The notes beneath the pieces were generated by a model. That model was given only the letters and a program-made list of their open reading frames with translations, made no database searches and had not been told where the DNA came from. A DNA stretch of 64,000 nt from Rhabditoides inermis (lineage: Eukaryota; Nematoda; Chromadorea; Rhabditida; Rhabditidae): the NCBI GenBank assembly GCA_963966185.1, contig CAWZYM010000391.1, positions 186,001 through 250,000 on the forward strand, written 5' to 3'. A program made the position numbers and the translations under genes. Below, one piece after another: positions 39,701 to 54,700 of this stretch (positions are counted from its first letter, which is position 1; each line of letters starts with the position of its first letter).

Positions 39701-42700
39701 TTTTGTGATGAGTTGTTGCATCCTTTCCACTCCACCCTCCTGGCGACGGAGGAAATCACAGCTCGACACACACTCGTGCAGCTTCTGAAATCAAACATAT
39801 ATGTACAATAATACCAAGCCAATGTTGTACAATGGTACCCATTTCCCTTACTTACTCGATTACCAATGCACTTTTGGCAAACAGAGCGCTTCTTGCCGCT
39901 CCCCACCACCCGACACATCGCCTGCTCATTGTTAATAATACTATTGTAATGATTCAGAATGCCTACATTAGTATACATAACATGTATAGTGTTATTATAG
40001 GTAGCGAGGATATTCTTAGAGATGAATGTGGTTCGTCCAGAGAACAATTGGAATGTGAAATGCGACTTAGCTTACTGTAATTATCAAATATCACACGGCT
40101 CTCGTCATGCGGTTTATGAGATAAAAGCATCGTAGTCTTTATGGCTGCGACCTGGCATTCGGTGAGTTGCGATATGACCTCATTGCACACTCATATCCCC
40201 TTTTAATTCCTTCATTTCCAGTTTGCTCATCTTTTGCGCATACGTGATGTGACTTGCAATGAGAGGGCCAGAAATGACATAGGCCATCTACGAGAGTCCT
40301 GCCTTCCTCTTTACCCTCTAGCTTCCTCCATTCTCTCCCTCCTCTTAATTCAGTCATGTGTGTGGGTGCGGGGGCTGCTCCACCGAATTTGGAGAAGGAG
40401 CAGCGGGTGAACAGACGGAATTAAACAGGCACGCTCGTAGTCAATTAGATTGACTCATACCGCATCACAGAGTACGATGAACATACCAAAAACGTCACAA
40501 CTGTCCACTGTCCAACTCAATTAAGAACACAGTGCACCACAAAACAGAAAGTAAGCCCAAAAACCCAAAAAAAGACATAACTATGAGTGAAACGGAATCA
40601 GCAGTGAACATATAGAGAATTAACTAAATTCGCCTCAGGTTGAAATTTGTCAAACGGTGCATAGCGGAAACAGAGCCGGATTCGACATAATATGTTTGCA
40701 ATACGCACTTCCTTTCTCGAATTCCCGGAAAGTGTGGAAGGATGAACAATAGACATGTACATGCACTACAGCGATATCTCCAAATCCCCTCTCCACTATC
40801 CATCTGATTGTTTGCATCTGAGTGTCGTAGTCGGCGTTCTAATGATGTCAGTGTGTCTCTTCCTATATTCATGCATCCATCTCTTCCCCATACGGCAACA
40901 CTCTACAATTCAGGCGCTTATAGGTTTAGCTACCAGTACAAGATTTTGCAGAAAAGGCGGCGTGTTTAAACAGCTTCTCACTCCCTCAATCACGCGTTTC
41001 TCTTTCAATAAACACGTACAAAGTGATAACAATAACCAAACCAGTAAGCGAGTGTGAGAGACTCTCGTAATGTAAGCACAAACAAGTTTCCTCTCCCTCA
41101 CTTGTTCTTACTTGATCTCCTGTTCCACTAGTGCGTGAGGAGGGAAGGAGGCAAGAATGAAAATCCCTCTCATCCTCCTTTCTTCTTGTTTTATCAATTA
41201 AAGTATGGCCCATGCCCTCACTCCCAGCAACAGTGACGCAATCTCGTGAAATTCCACGCACTTTCCCGAAATTCTCAAAACGATCGCTACGGTCCGGCTA
41301 AATCATGCTAAACGGATATATGGTAAACCTGGGTCCGGCCCCTCGCTCTCTCCTGCTGCGCCCTCTCCACCCGCCCACTCTCTCCGCGTCTCCCTGTCGC
41401 TGCACTCTCTCGCTCTCTCACTGGCGGAGAGGAGTAGAAAAGCGAGCGGCGGCGGCCCGCCCCTCACTTCTCGCTGAACCACCGCATTCAGTGCACCTCC
41501 TCTGATCTACCCGATCTACACCTCCTCTACCATGCTCTCCCGATTCGTCCTCTTCTGCCTTATAGCCCCCGCTGCCGTGAACGCGTTGACGTGTTACGAG
41601 AACGACGACCAGGTGAGTGTCTCCCGATACCGTGCCTCCATTACCGTATCCCTTGTAGGGCAATGTGTACGAGGTGACCAACTCTACGTGGACCTACTGT
41701 GCGCTCATCCCGTCCACTGACGGAGGGGAGGGCAGTCTGTTCGGTGTGGGACCGCAGATCGACAACGTCGCCACCTACGACACCACCTTCAAGCAGTCCG
41801 ACAACGTCTACAAGATCCTCACCGTCTGCATATACGAGGTGTGTCCTTGTCGGCTGTCTCCATCATATCTCTCATCCTCTCACTTTCACTCCCCTTGTCC
41901 TCACATGACCCAGAAAGATATGTCGGCGCGATAGTGCCATGTCTGGAGAGTATGTGATGTGGATGCTAATCTCTTGTCTTTGCAGAAGTACGACTTCGGG
42001 CGTCTGTCGCCGCGCTTCCAGCAGAGGCCCGAGTTCCTGTTCCGCTGCGTGTGCAACTACGACCGATGCAACTCGGCCACCACCTTCTCCACATACCTCA
42101 AGGGAGTCCAGAAGGACAACCTGCTGTGAGGCCCGTCCTAGCACTAGATAGCCCCCTATCGCTCGCTAGCTAGCCAGTCCGTCCCCGTCGCATATCCCGG
42201 TCCGTTGGTATGAATGATGTGTTGCATTGTCCCCCTGTCTCTCTCTCTCCCTCTACTGCTGACTCGTCGTTGTTCTCTCTTGGATCTCGGGTAAAGCGCA
42301 GTCGCCCCCAAGCGAGCGCCGCGCACTTATATGTATGCATATGTGTGGAAGAGAGAACACTACTCCTACCAAAAAACTTGATATTTGATAAACGTATCGT
42401 GTAACGTGGCTGTGTATAGTTGCGTGTGCAGGGAGTGTGGCTATAGATAGTAGGAGGGCGAGGTGCGGCGGGCGTCGGGCGCGCAATTAATAGCATTCCG
42501 TCGGGGCGACCTTTGGCAACGAGTCAATGAAGTGGGCAAACGTCACCAAAGAAGCAGCAATATCTCGCTGGATTCTCACTCGGCTTTGTATTGCGTCATT
42601 ACGTGCAATCCCCGCACAGAGTCACAATGTGTTCGATGGTGTTGTACCTTGACGGCAGCAGTGGGGGCCATAGGGGGAACGGGGACTCCGTGGTAGATGG

Positions 42701-45700
42701 CTTGTGTGAGGAACGACGACAGCACCTGCTCCTTGCCCTCCTGAAACTGGACATGGACTGTCTGCCAGGCAGTGTCCGCATACCTCGACGTGGTTGGAAT
42801 TGTTCTCTCTATCCGTCGCCTGTCCACCAACTCTCCGCAGTCGTCTCTTGTGGTGCAATTGCTGCAGTAGCTGAAATGAACACATCATGTGCGCCCTCTA
42901 TGAGACACGTGGATTGCTTCTCCCGGTCTCGTCTCGCGCATACGCTCTAGATCCTCTATCGCTAGCATAGTTTCGAAACACCTTAGTTTTTTCCCTCGAA
43001 CGTTTTCGAAACATTGTGGGAAAGAAGTGTCAGTCTGCAGCTGCATGTATGTATGATGTCATGATAGGAGACAGACGGATGCTTGCTCTTTTCATGTCTC
43101 TCTTCCCTTCTCATTCTCTCTCATGGGTGCTAGAATGCGCGAGGTGTCACTCCCTATTACACGAACAGAGCGAGGGAGACTCGAAAAGGTCATCGCGCGG
43201 TCAGAACCGCAATACGCTAAAAGCCATGCACAAAAAGCTGTTTTTTTTACCCATCAGGACAAGTTTGGATTTTTTACCCATCAGGACCCATCAGGACAAG
43301 ATATAATTTTTACAGCTATCTCAACGCAGTGGATGTTGCAATAAGTTGCGCACTATAATCTATAAATGTTCATGTTCCTTGAACTGTTAATCGTGTTGGT
43401 ATGCGTGTATACGAACAAAAGACTGTGATTCCGCATTTCATTCTTCAAATCCAACTCCGCACGTCACATATCTCTTGCCATTCTCAAAGTGTTTACTCCC
43501 ACCCGATACAATCTCTTCTAATTTATTTTCTTTCATGCATGCTTATGTAAGTGTTTCTTCTTTCATTCATTTTTCTGTGAGTCTGTATAACAAATAGAAA
43601 TATGAATCACGATACAACTAGATCACTCTCCGATTTGCATGGTTTATGAACTTACGTAACTACAAACAAGATGTCAACAATGAGCGTAATACTTTAACTA
43701 TCCACTTTCGAAGTGTTTTAGAAAAGGTCAGCAGCAAGGCGATTACTGAGTGAAAATAGCATAATTAAACTGCTAGCTAATAAGAATATTTTAAGAAATC
43801 AAACCGCACATCTATCATCACACACGCTACATCCTATTCTGAGAATGCGAACATTATGAAATTTAATAGAATACTATAATAAAGTTGTAAGGCCGGAGAT
43901 ACGCGCAGTTGCGACGAGTGCCTGCATTGTGATTACATTTGTGACGTTTTTGCGGAGAGGAAATGGAATTATGTATACCTGTACGCACTCGCCTAGAGTT
44001 CTACGAAACCAAGGGATCACCTGCCACAAAAACCATCAGTATCACCTCAAAACTTTCATAATATCACACAACAGCTAAATAGAAAATTAGAATGTGAACC
44101 GCTCGGTCATTGATGCCTAATGTCTAGCCATACTGTGCCATTTGACTCCTCGGAATTCTCCCAATAACAGTTGATAAATGTATGCGAGATTGATTTCGTC
44201 ACACATAATCCCCCTCCATTTACCGTTTGAATAATTCAGAATCTGACCCACGCGGTTTCATTCAAGAGTAAATGCTAACTCGGCAAAGTCCACGCACAAT
44301 GCATAGGATTGCGTCGATACTTTAGTGGCGACAAAAAAATAACATATGTGACGTGACGTGCGGGTACGTTTACACTTCCGTCTACGAAAATTAGTAGTTG
44401 AAGTGCGTAAACAGGTTCAGCGTTTCGTACCTTGAATTGTGTGCTGTCAGTCTTGAAGTGCTGTCGAGCGAAGACAACGAGGTCCCTCGTATTGCGGAGG
44501 TGAGATCGGGAAAAGGCAGTGGATGGGATGGGAGGAAGCTGAACAACACACGGTCAGCTCGCATTGTATGCCTCCAGTCTCACCGAGCTCAGCCCGGCAT
44601 GGCTCGTCCCAGCCACGCTCGTGTCGTCGTCGTCGTGCTGAAGAAAAAAGCAAGTTGCGTTACACGTGTGTGTGTTTCTTGTTCAGACATCACATGGTGA
44701 GCGCGTTCTGTCCTCGAGACACCACGCGACATTTCACCTTTTGCACTCTCGCTTCCTCCCTCTCTCAGAAACTCAAAACTCCATCCTATTCTAGACTGGA
44801 AATACGCGCGGAAGCTGTAAACGCAAGGTGTGAGATGGAGCGTGAAATCCCACTCCCGAATAAAACACAATTTTCAATTGACGAGACTGAACTGAAGTGG
44901 CGAAAAAACTCAGATCCTAGAGTGAGAAGCAATAAAATCATCCCCAGTTTTGTAATTTTTCTCTCTTCATAGCCCCTCTGTCTTATAAAGAGGCCGAAAT
45001 TGTTGCTTCCCATTGTCATTTACCAAATTTTGTCGCAAGATTAATATAGATTTGGCACATTTCGGCGAGAAGTAACAACCTGGCTTTTTTTCTAGGGCAG
45101 GAGAGACAAGTGTAGACAAACATGACAGAGGTTGACGTGTTTGTGAGACAAAAGCTAGGCCTCGATTTGAGTCTGAATTGTGCTCTATATTTGTCATCGA
45201 GTTCTATAAGATATAGCTAGCTACAATGACCGTTTATAGTAAGATACAATGGCCGCGCAGACTACTTATTGTAAGAGAGAGAGACAATGGGAAATGAGAG
45301 AGACAAGCACTGTCGCCGTCTGCGCCCTCTTTTGTCGCCATAATCTTTCTGATTGTTTAAATAAGAATTCAATTTTTTCCAGCGTCAATAGGAAGTTAAA
45401 TGCACTGTGAGTTGTATCTCGGTAAACAACGGCCGTACAGCTACAATTTATTAAATTGTCAAGCAACGTGATTAATAAAAAATAATAAAGAAAGTGTAAG
45501 ATGGATCATTGCATCGAAAGCGAGCAGCAATTTGCAGGAATAATGCAAACTCTCGATCAAATGACTCGAAAACAGAGTTAGTCTCTCATACATCATCCTC
45601 ACTCAAGTCACTCACTTTCACTCTCACTGCACATACAATACAAATGAGCAGCATATGCGAACGGTGATCCTGATTCGAGTGGTCACATTGCATTATCAAT

Positions 45701-48700
45701 TCTATCGCAACATGTTTTCGATGTCTATCAAATACATACACTGAATGCCAACCGCTCTCGTTTCAAATCAAGCAGACAGTCGCAAAAGATCTTCATTCAA
45801 ATTTACGAGGAAAAAATTAGACCACGTTTTCTAGTCAGAAATACCATTGACCTGTTCGAACTCCCACTCGACGTCTCCAATTGGAATAGCAACTCCGAGG
45901 TCACCCTCCATAGCCGAGCCCTTCAAAGAGGACAGTTGGGGAGGAATCGAGAGATGACATGAGAGAAAGACAAGGAGAGGGGAGAGATGGTACCATTGCA
46001 CTGGCGCGCTCCTTGAGTCCCTCGTCGAACCATTCGAGCGAGAGGGTGGATGGCGCGTGCGACAGCGAAGACGTCTCTCCGATACGGGTCAGTCTGCAAA
46101 CACACACGCATACATGGACAGGCTGCGCGAATAGTTAGTTGTACTGAAATGTGTTGCGCACCCAGCCTTGTCCCTCGCCTCCTCCTCGTCTCCACTCGAT
46201 AACACGTCCGCTCCGATAGCCGAGTCGAACATCGATCGACCATTGCTGGAAAAGACAAATATCCTACCATTCCAACCGCTTCTCTACACTATCGGTGTAT
46301 AGTTTTTTTTAATTGCTACGAGTAAGATTGCTCTTTCGGGATGAACGCAGAGAGTGCAATCGCACCTCTGCTGAAATTGCGTGGAAGTGCAAGTATTCAT
46401 GGAAATCTACTTGGGACAAAGCTGCATGCTTGATAAAGAACTGATGAAATAAGATGCATTAAATAAGAAGTCGGACCCTACACTTTCTCAATCGCATATA
46501 GATTATGTGAAGAAAGAGAGTAAAGGATGAGCGTATGCGTAAATAAAATGCGATCAGACGTGACATATCCAGGATAAAAACTACTAATTTGTAGGGGAAC
46601 GATCCTAATATAGATGAGAAGTGCAGTGCACAAAACACGAATTCACAAAATATATTCGGATTGGAAGCATTGTGGGTGAGTGAGACAGCGACAGACCGTA
46701 GTGAAATGGAATAGCGGTGCGCACCATCACACATAGCAAGAGGAGGGCACTATCACGCAAAAAAAACAAACAAAAAATAACAACCTTTGCTTGGAGTGTG
46801 AGGAACGAATCATGGCGACTCCCGAATCGGTCATGGGATTCTCCTCAGCAGAAGTAGGAGTGAGATCCCAGAGGCTGAAACAACACACTCACACAATCCA
46901 CGCAAGACCACGACAATAGGGTGCGCATCATGCCAACTGAGAAAGTCTAGACAACTCTAACAATAACAAATGCAAAATGCAAGAGACACAATGATTATAA
47001 TGTGATTAGACGACATAATAGGCACATACCCGGATGGCTTGGCGGATCGGTTGAGTCGCTTCTTGAGGGAGAAGAGGTTGGAGGCGGACGAGCGGGCAGA
47101 GCACACAGACATCGCGTCCGAACCACCGAACTCGGAGCTGGACATGAACACATACAACACTGTGTGTGAGTGTGTGTACTCACCCAGCGACGCACACTGA
47201 CTGGTACATGTAGGCGCTGTCGTGCAGGCAGCGCAGCCGGGACAGCTCCGCGTCGTCCCCACACTCGAGCGCCTGTAGTACATGCACATTGACGCATATA
47301 TTTTGTCACGCTTTCTTTTTTCTGGAAGATAAAAACGAAACAAATACATGACGAAAAATAATTTTGGAGAGAAACAGAAAAATGCGAATATGATCGTCAA
47401 GAAAAAGTCTGCAGTAAAATTCGTTTGTATATTCAAAATGCACCTAAATGTTTTCGCCGAATAATGCTAAACCAATTTAGAACCTAGTATATAATCGAAT
47501 GATAACCAAGTTTATTATAAAACAATAATTTTGAATTTTAAAAAATCCTCACCTCGTCCTCGTCCTCCAGAACGGCATGATGCGTGGGAGAGTCGTCCAG
47601 GTCAGCACCGGTTGTCACCGACAGAATCTAAACACATATGTGAAACAGAAAAAGAGATACAAAAATGATAATACCAGTACGCACATCGTCGAATACACTG
47701 CACATGTCTCCTATGCTGGGTGCGGGATGGAGGGGCGTGGAGTGGAGAGGGAGACGGTGCGCGATGCCCAGTCGGGACGGAGTCGCGGAGGGAACTGAAC
47801 CATGTGTATGTCGGAAATCACAGGATCACACTGCTCACCTCTGAGGTCGTCTCCGGTGGCGAACTCGTCGTCCCATTGCTGCTGTCCCTCCCAGACGATG
47901 CGCAGGGAGGCGGAGCACTCGGAGGCGGCTGGGGAAACGGCGCGGGAACGGGAGGAGCACACTGCAAGGAGGGGGTGAGGGAGGGGAGGGAAGGGGATGG
48001 ACTGACCGCTTCCGCTGGCGCTCCTGGCCACCACTCCCTCCCGCACTCCGCGGGGCGCGCGCAGCGACAGGAGACCCTTCCCCCGCACCGAACGACGCAG
48101 ACGCGACAGCCGAGACACCGAGAACTAAACACAATGAATTAAATAATGGTCGTGAATTCATGGACCACAAAAAACTTCAGCTTAACAAAATCAGGGCTCA
48201 CCTCGCTGGCGGGTCTGCTTTCGCTGACTCGACTGCGCCACTCGGCCTCGCTGTTCCTGTCCTCTTCCTCTTCCTCCTCTTCATCGATCTCCTGGAAAAC
48301 ATATAACTTACGCCGACATAGAATCGATTAGTCATTTCCTGGAATCAATACTTCCCATCATACTCGCTGCTTCTCTCTTTACACCATCGCTCACTCATCC
48401 CAGGTGTCGCATTGGAGCAGCAATTATCACAATCCGCAAACGCCACACATCTCAAGCCAAGTCAATGATGCTTTGAAATCTTTGCTCTCACTCCGTCAGA
48501 CAGAAAGACATCACACGAAGCATGCTAGCGCCTTGCTTTACACAGTGATGTATTAATACATAATCTTATCTCCTCTCATACTCCCTTTCTCTCTCCGATC
48601 GAACAGCAACATTACAGACAGATCTCTCAAGTGAGCGAAAGAACACTCGTGATATCAAAACATCCAGCGGGAAGCAATTAATATCACTACAGCCGCCGTA

Positions 48701-51700
48701 CCAAAGTCACCCTTTACACGCGAACATTACGCGAGATATCACTCGAACATCACTAGCTGACAGTTCGCGTGTTGAATTCAACTCATTGGCGGCATGCGCG
48801 GCTAGAGAAAGCGAGAGAGTGTGAATTGCTAGAGGCAGACAGTCTGTTGCCCGTGGCGCGACAATCACACCATTTTTCTCGTGTGTTATCTCGCGTTTTA
48901 TGCAGTTTCAAGCCCTATTTTGAGTGCTTTTCACGATGTTCCCATGGAAGGTTCCAGCGTTTGGTATCTGAAAATAGTGTGCGAAAATGAGAGAATTAGA
49001 CACTTTCTTGAAGACCTATAGTTGAGTCGGTATTGAACTAGGTTCATATTAGTCTTGTCAGAACTCCGAGCTTCAATTTTTCAAATCTTCAATTAAATAT
49101 AATATTATTCTGGGAGATAGTTTGCCAGATTACGGTAGAAAATCGATTTACCCTCTAGTCGCATTCGATCTACCTTCTAGTCGTGAGGAGACCCAAGCGC
49201 GCGCTTTTAAACGATAATATCGATCAAAGAAGCCGGCATGCGAATCAAAGAGGCCGCGCGACACTCGACCATTTGCTCGCGCTGTCTGACCTCTCTCGCT
49301 CGCAACTGAGTTTCGCCAACTGATCCCGGCTGGCAATAACAGGAACTATCCTCCAGGCGGCGACTATATTGATATCAATATCGAATTTAATTAAAGCGTT
49401 GTGTGATACAAAACTCAAACCGAATGGAAACGTAAGAAGTGTTTACATTTCATAGTGCGTATGCGTATGGTGGAAACGAAAATGGTGGAATTTGGGTGTG
49501 ACCATCGCGATAATGAAACAACATAACAACACAACGAAAATTAATCAAATTGAAATTATACCAATATGTAAATTTAACAATCAAAATTAACACGTGGAAG
49601 CAAATCTTTTTCCGTCTGCACACTCTGATTTTCGCACACTCTCTCACAGTATTGGCACTACGGCTATTGTTTACCTCGTGTGTTATTTTGAATTCGCGCA
49701 GTTTCTTGCGTGCTAATTTCAAAAGTTGCGGTGTTATAAGCATTCCCGCGCAGAAAGTTGGTGTGATAATAGGGTGCACATTATGCTCTTCTGTGAATAC
49801 TTTACATCATTCCAACTTATCACACGAATAACATGCGAAGAAGATAGTGTGTAGAAGGGGACTTTGGTACGGCGGCAGGAAGAGAACGAGGGAGGGACAA
49901 GGTTCTATTATGCACACCACACAATCCATCAAACCATCAAAGAGTAAACATGAGTAAACAACGCATACCTCGATGGTGGCCCCCTGTCCGTAGAGTAGCC
50001 GTCTGTCTGCGGTGGCCAGCTGATCGCATGACGCAGACTCCAGCAACATCCACACGAAACTATAACAAAACAATATGATATAAAATCATGAAAACTCAGA
50101 AAAGCTCACCTCCGTCCTAGGTACTTTGTGCATATCCGGTACGCGGCATACGAACCCACTCCAGCCACCAGAAACACGCCCGACGCGCGCGCTGCAAATA
50201 TCAATATTCGATCTAAGTCCATGATCGTTTAACCCCTCTCATATTTAAAACAGAATCCGAATGTGTGCACGTTTTTGTGTGCATTTCGTTTCGTCCGCCA
50301 CTTACACCGCGTCCCTTCGTTTCTCTCTCTCATCTCGAGTAAATTCAAATAAACTCGGTGTCGCGCTGACGTAAAAGGCCTCCGACAGACTTTTTCGCGA
50401 GCGAAATGCGAAAATAATCGCAAAACTTTTAGCTTGAGAGAATCGCGAGACTACCCATAATCGCGCGAATTGGTGATCGTTTTCGCTGAAATTTGGCGAA
50501 TTCGAAGATATTCGCTTCCACTGAGAATTACGCAGATTTGTTTTCTTTGTTATAATTGAAAACTTACTTCTTAGAGGTTGTGTGGCATGTTTAACACCAA
50601 ACATTCAAATAGGAACATTGTTTTGTCACTGGCGCACGCCTTTTTTCAAATTCGCCAAACTTTTCGCGCGAATTGGGTGGCACGAGTGCGCAACGACTAG
50701 TATGTAATAACAGCAAACAATTGTGGTCAATACAGCTTCCACGATGTTCATGAAGTGTATTTTCAATTATAAAGAATGAAAAATATACAGAAAAGTGAAA
50801 AATCGTACCTGGATTCGCGAAAAAGTAGCGAATCTGCGGTATCTTTCGTTTCGCAGCGAAAACGGTGTCCGCGAAAATTTTCGCGATTCGCTGAAATTTT
50901 CGCGCGAAAAAGTATGTCACCTATTTTCGCAAATTTTTGCCGAAAACATTTTTGCGATTCGCGCTGCGAATTGCAAATCAATAATGCATGCTTAAGTATT
51001 GCAGTTTTCGCGCGATTTTTTTCGCGAAAAAGTCTGCCCGGGGCCAAACACTGCGCGGCTACACCCTGGGAGAGAGAGAGATGAAAGCGCAGCGCACGAA
51101 ACCCCCGCTGATTTACAATCTTACAGCCGCTCGTAATCCATTAATCGTGGTGGTGATCACGTTCCTGCGTGCCCTTTGGCCACTTCCGAGGCAGTTGCTA
51201 GCACGCGTAGAGAACTGCCTCTGTCAATCATATCGCACCAAGGCGACTCATTCCGGTGTTGCCACCTCTCCCCTTGCCACCCAGGCGACAACTGTCACGT
51301 ACTTGCATGCGAGACAGACTGGTAGGAGGAACTAATGGCGACGTGTGTGTGTAACACTCATTCATAGCACATACGTTTCGGGCGGCCTCCGAGAGAAAAC
51401 AAGATAACAATCGACTCATCACAAGCTCACCGGGAATCCTGAACTTTACACGGAACCCCACTCCGGGGAAGAGTTGAATGTGCATTTGCGAAAAATAGAA
51501 GAATAGAGGTCGGAGCGGATTAAAGCAGGTTCATTACTGCAAGAATAAATGTTTGTCGGGCGGGGAATTTGCGAACAGAAGAATGGGAGAGGAGAGAATG
51601 TGACGTGAGAAGTCTCGCTCTCTCCTCTCGAGGTGAGTCAAAATGCGAGGCGAAATGTGACACTTTTTACAACGCGCCCCTGCAGCGGTCAGGTAAACCA

Positions 51701-54700
51701 AACCGCATCACAAAGGCGAGTATTGCAAGCGAGTAAACAATAGTACTACTGGCAAGATGGTTTGAAAAACCGCGAAGGTGCTATAGAAAAAGAGAAGAAA
51801 GGTTATCGGCTCGTGGAATTTGCCGGATAGATAAGGACTGATGCAAAGTGACAATCGGTAGGGATGCAAAGGAGAGAGCGCCAAAGAGTAAATAGAAATA
51901 CACGAACGCACGCAGGCAAAAAAGAGAGAGTGAAAATCAGTAAGCAGCGATCGGGAGAAGCGTACAGAACTCGATCTCGAGGATGTGAGAAGTGAGAAGA
52001 AACGCGCGGAGCAGCGGATATGGACGATTGGTACTCGAGAGAAGAGACACTCAAGTGAGAAAAGAGAACGAGAAAAATAGAGGAAGGTCCGATAACTATA
52101 AATAGATGAACAAAAAAGGTGAGGCATGGCTGACACCTCGGAATGCAAGCGAGCAACAAGCGAGGCGAGCATCGCGCATCGATCGATCCAGCCCGCTCAC
52201 TGGCAGGGTCGCCCTTTTTATTCCCACACCAACGCGATTCGAAGTATACCTCACTTGCTCACTGGTGCAGGAGAGTAAAGAACCACCTACACTTGCACAC
52301 CTAAGTACGTGCAAAGATAGAAGAGAGGAGCATCTACGCTGATCTGTCAACGGCGGTGAAGCAACGCAAACAGATAAAGACGCGCCAATGTTATTTCGCG
52401 TTCGAAAAAAGCGATGGCCTCGCTAAACGCCATAAAAAATATCGCGCGATAGGATGATGCTGCAAAATTCGCACAGAATTTAGGAATATGCACGGCTAGG
52501 CATTGAAAGGACATGAATGGGAGGACAGCGATCAATCAGCAAACAGGCAAATGGGATTATACACGCGATGCTCCATATTATACCAAATCGTGTCAATGCA
52601 AACGAGTATCAGATATAAAATAAAGGAAGATGATGAAATTCGAAATGCTCACCTCGCAGGGAGTTGTGCTCCCGAAAGGGCGTGAAGAAAGAGAATACCA
52701 AGTCCTTCTCACACAGATCGAAGTCCAACTCGGCCGCTGCCGCAGACAACACCATGGTAGATCAAAGCAGTGAGAGGTAGATCGGTACACACATTCACTG
52801 ATCTACCAGCTGATCGAGCACTCACTGCAGTCAACCACGGCACCCGATCGATGGGCGGGGCCAGTGGAAGAGTGAGAGCGAGTGAGAGAGCACGGGACAG
52901 CTGGGGTAGCGAAAGAACGTGCGATCAAGGAGAGTGCAGAGAGCCAGTATCACTCACAGTGCGAATTGCACCCTGAGGGCAATTGGGGAAATTGGCGGGA
53001 TGATTGGGCGGTTTGAATCGGTCTTTGATGGGACTGAGAGGAGATAGATGCGAGTAGGATTGACAAGTCGCGCAGTCTACTCAATTCGCATGATCTGCCG
53101 TCGTTCTCTCTCCTCTCTCTGAAGGTCAGTCGATTTGTGAGACACGCGAGACCGACCTATTATTACCCGCTATTCATAACCATATCTATATCATCCCCGT
53201 ATCCAACGCATAAACTCATTCATTTCCCCCGCAATCTCGCACTGACAGTCCGGATCGACTTTTCCGAGAAGACAGCGTCGCTCGCTCGAAAACATTCCCA
53301 TTAAATCACCATCTCCCTCCTCTATTCATGGCTGGTAGACGCGGGACCTATCCATTCCACTGATTTTCATTTCCGGTACTTTCACTATTTTCACACGCTC
53401 TAATCATTTTTAGTGTCAATGTTAATAGAAAACCCATTACATACCCGTTTTGAAAACGGAAATGAACGAAAACATGGGCATTTGAACTGGAGTTGTGGGC
53501 AAACACCACATCGTTTAGTGCGAACGCGAGAAGATCATAACAGAGTGAGTGACCGGGCAATCGGAGGAGGATTACGTTTCACATAGGGGAGAAGTGACGA
53601 GAGCAAACCGAACCGATATGCGTCACAGAATATACCAACGTTTATTTTTCGAATATCCACGGTTCTTTGCAAAACATTTGTTACCACATTCCTAAGTTAT
53701 TTTCTCGGCAACCATGCTCTTTTCGTTTGCTAGAAGTATTTTGTAGTTTAAAGTGGATTCCTCCGCGGATAGCAGAGTAGATCAATCAAGGGTGGGTATA
53801 TCAGAACTCTATCTATCATTCCCGCCCGCCCAATTCATTAGTGCGCGGAGAGGGTAAATTTGCATGCCGCTCGCATTGGCATTCCTACGCTTCCGTTCGT
53901 GTGTCAGTCAGCCAAATCGCCGATCAATCACTGTTTGACACTCGACTTTTGTGATGCGAAGTGACACGAAGCCACAAACGAGAGGACGAGACATGCAAAA
54001 GAAGAATAGTGAAAAAAGAGAAGGAAACACTGACAAATCATGTTGTTTACAAAATCGGGATGTCCACGCTCGGTTTCTTTCCGTTCTGCTCGCCCGCTGT
54101 GACCGACTGCACTATCGACCAACGCCTTTCCCCCAGATGCACCACACTAGTTGTTTTCATCCAACGTCCACGGCTTCTTAGGAAGCTATTGTTCGAATAG
54201 GGGTGGGTGCAACATCCTTTCCCCTCTTCTAGCATTACGCCCCAGGAGGAGAGAATGGGAATTCGATACCCGCTCCACGCCCATTAAATTAAGGAATCCC
54301 CGAAAATCCATGCGAATATTCAACGATAAAGCAATGAATCCATTTCCATGACGAAAAAACAACGTACACTTGGATACGAACTAGAATATGTTTCATAGTG
54401 CACGCTCAATTAATGGCGATGGCTATGCTTCATAGTACAGCCACGAAAAGCGAGGCAATCGAGAATGTCTCACTCGATGCATTACGGAGCACAACACGGG
54501 GATGTTTTCACATCAGACATCGCACCACTTCCGGCCAACAACCTCACGCATTCCCTAATATCCAGCGAGGGAGAGATGAACGATCACAACGATGTCTGGC
54601 GTGTTCCCATCCCATGTGCCCCCATAACCGCAAAACCGCATAATCGAACCGCCGAAAAGAGGGTTTCCGGTGAGAGGCAATAGACTCGTCCCGCATGCAT

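Noticed and set aside
45852..50222. Long minus-strand protein as mitoguardin (MIGA/FAM73)
   Set aside because: Length and N-terminal anchoring fit, and one short segment (ECVSSCDFL) is loosely similar, but the conserved C-terminal mitoguardin motifs are absent.
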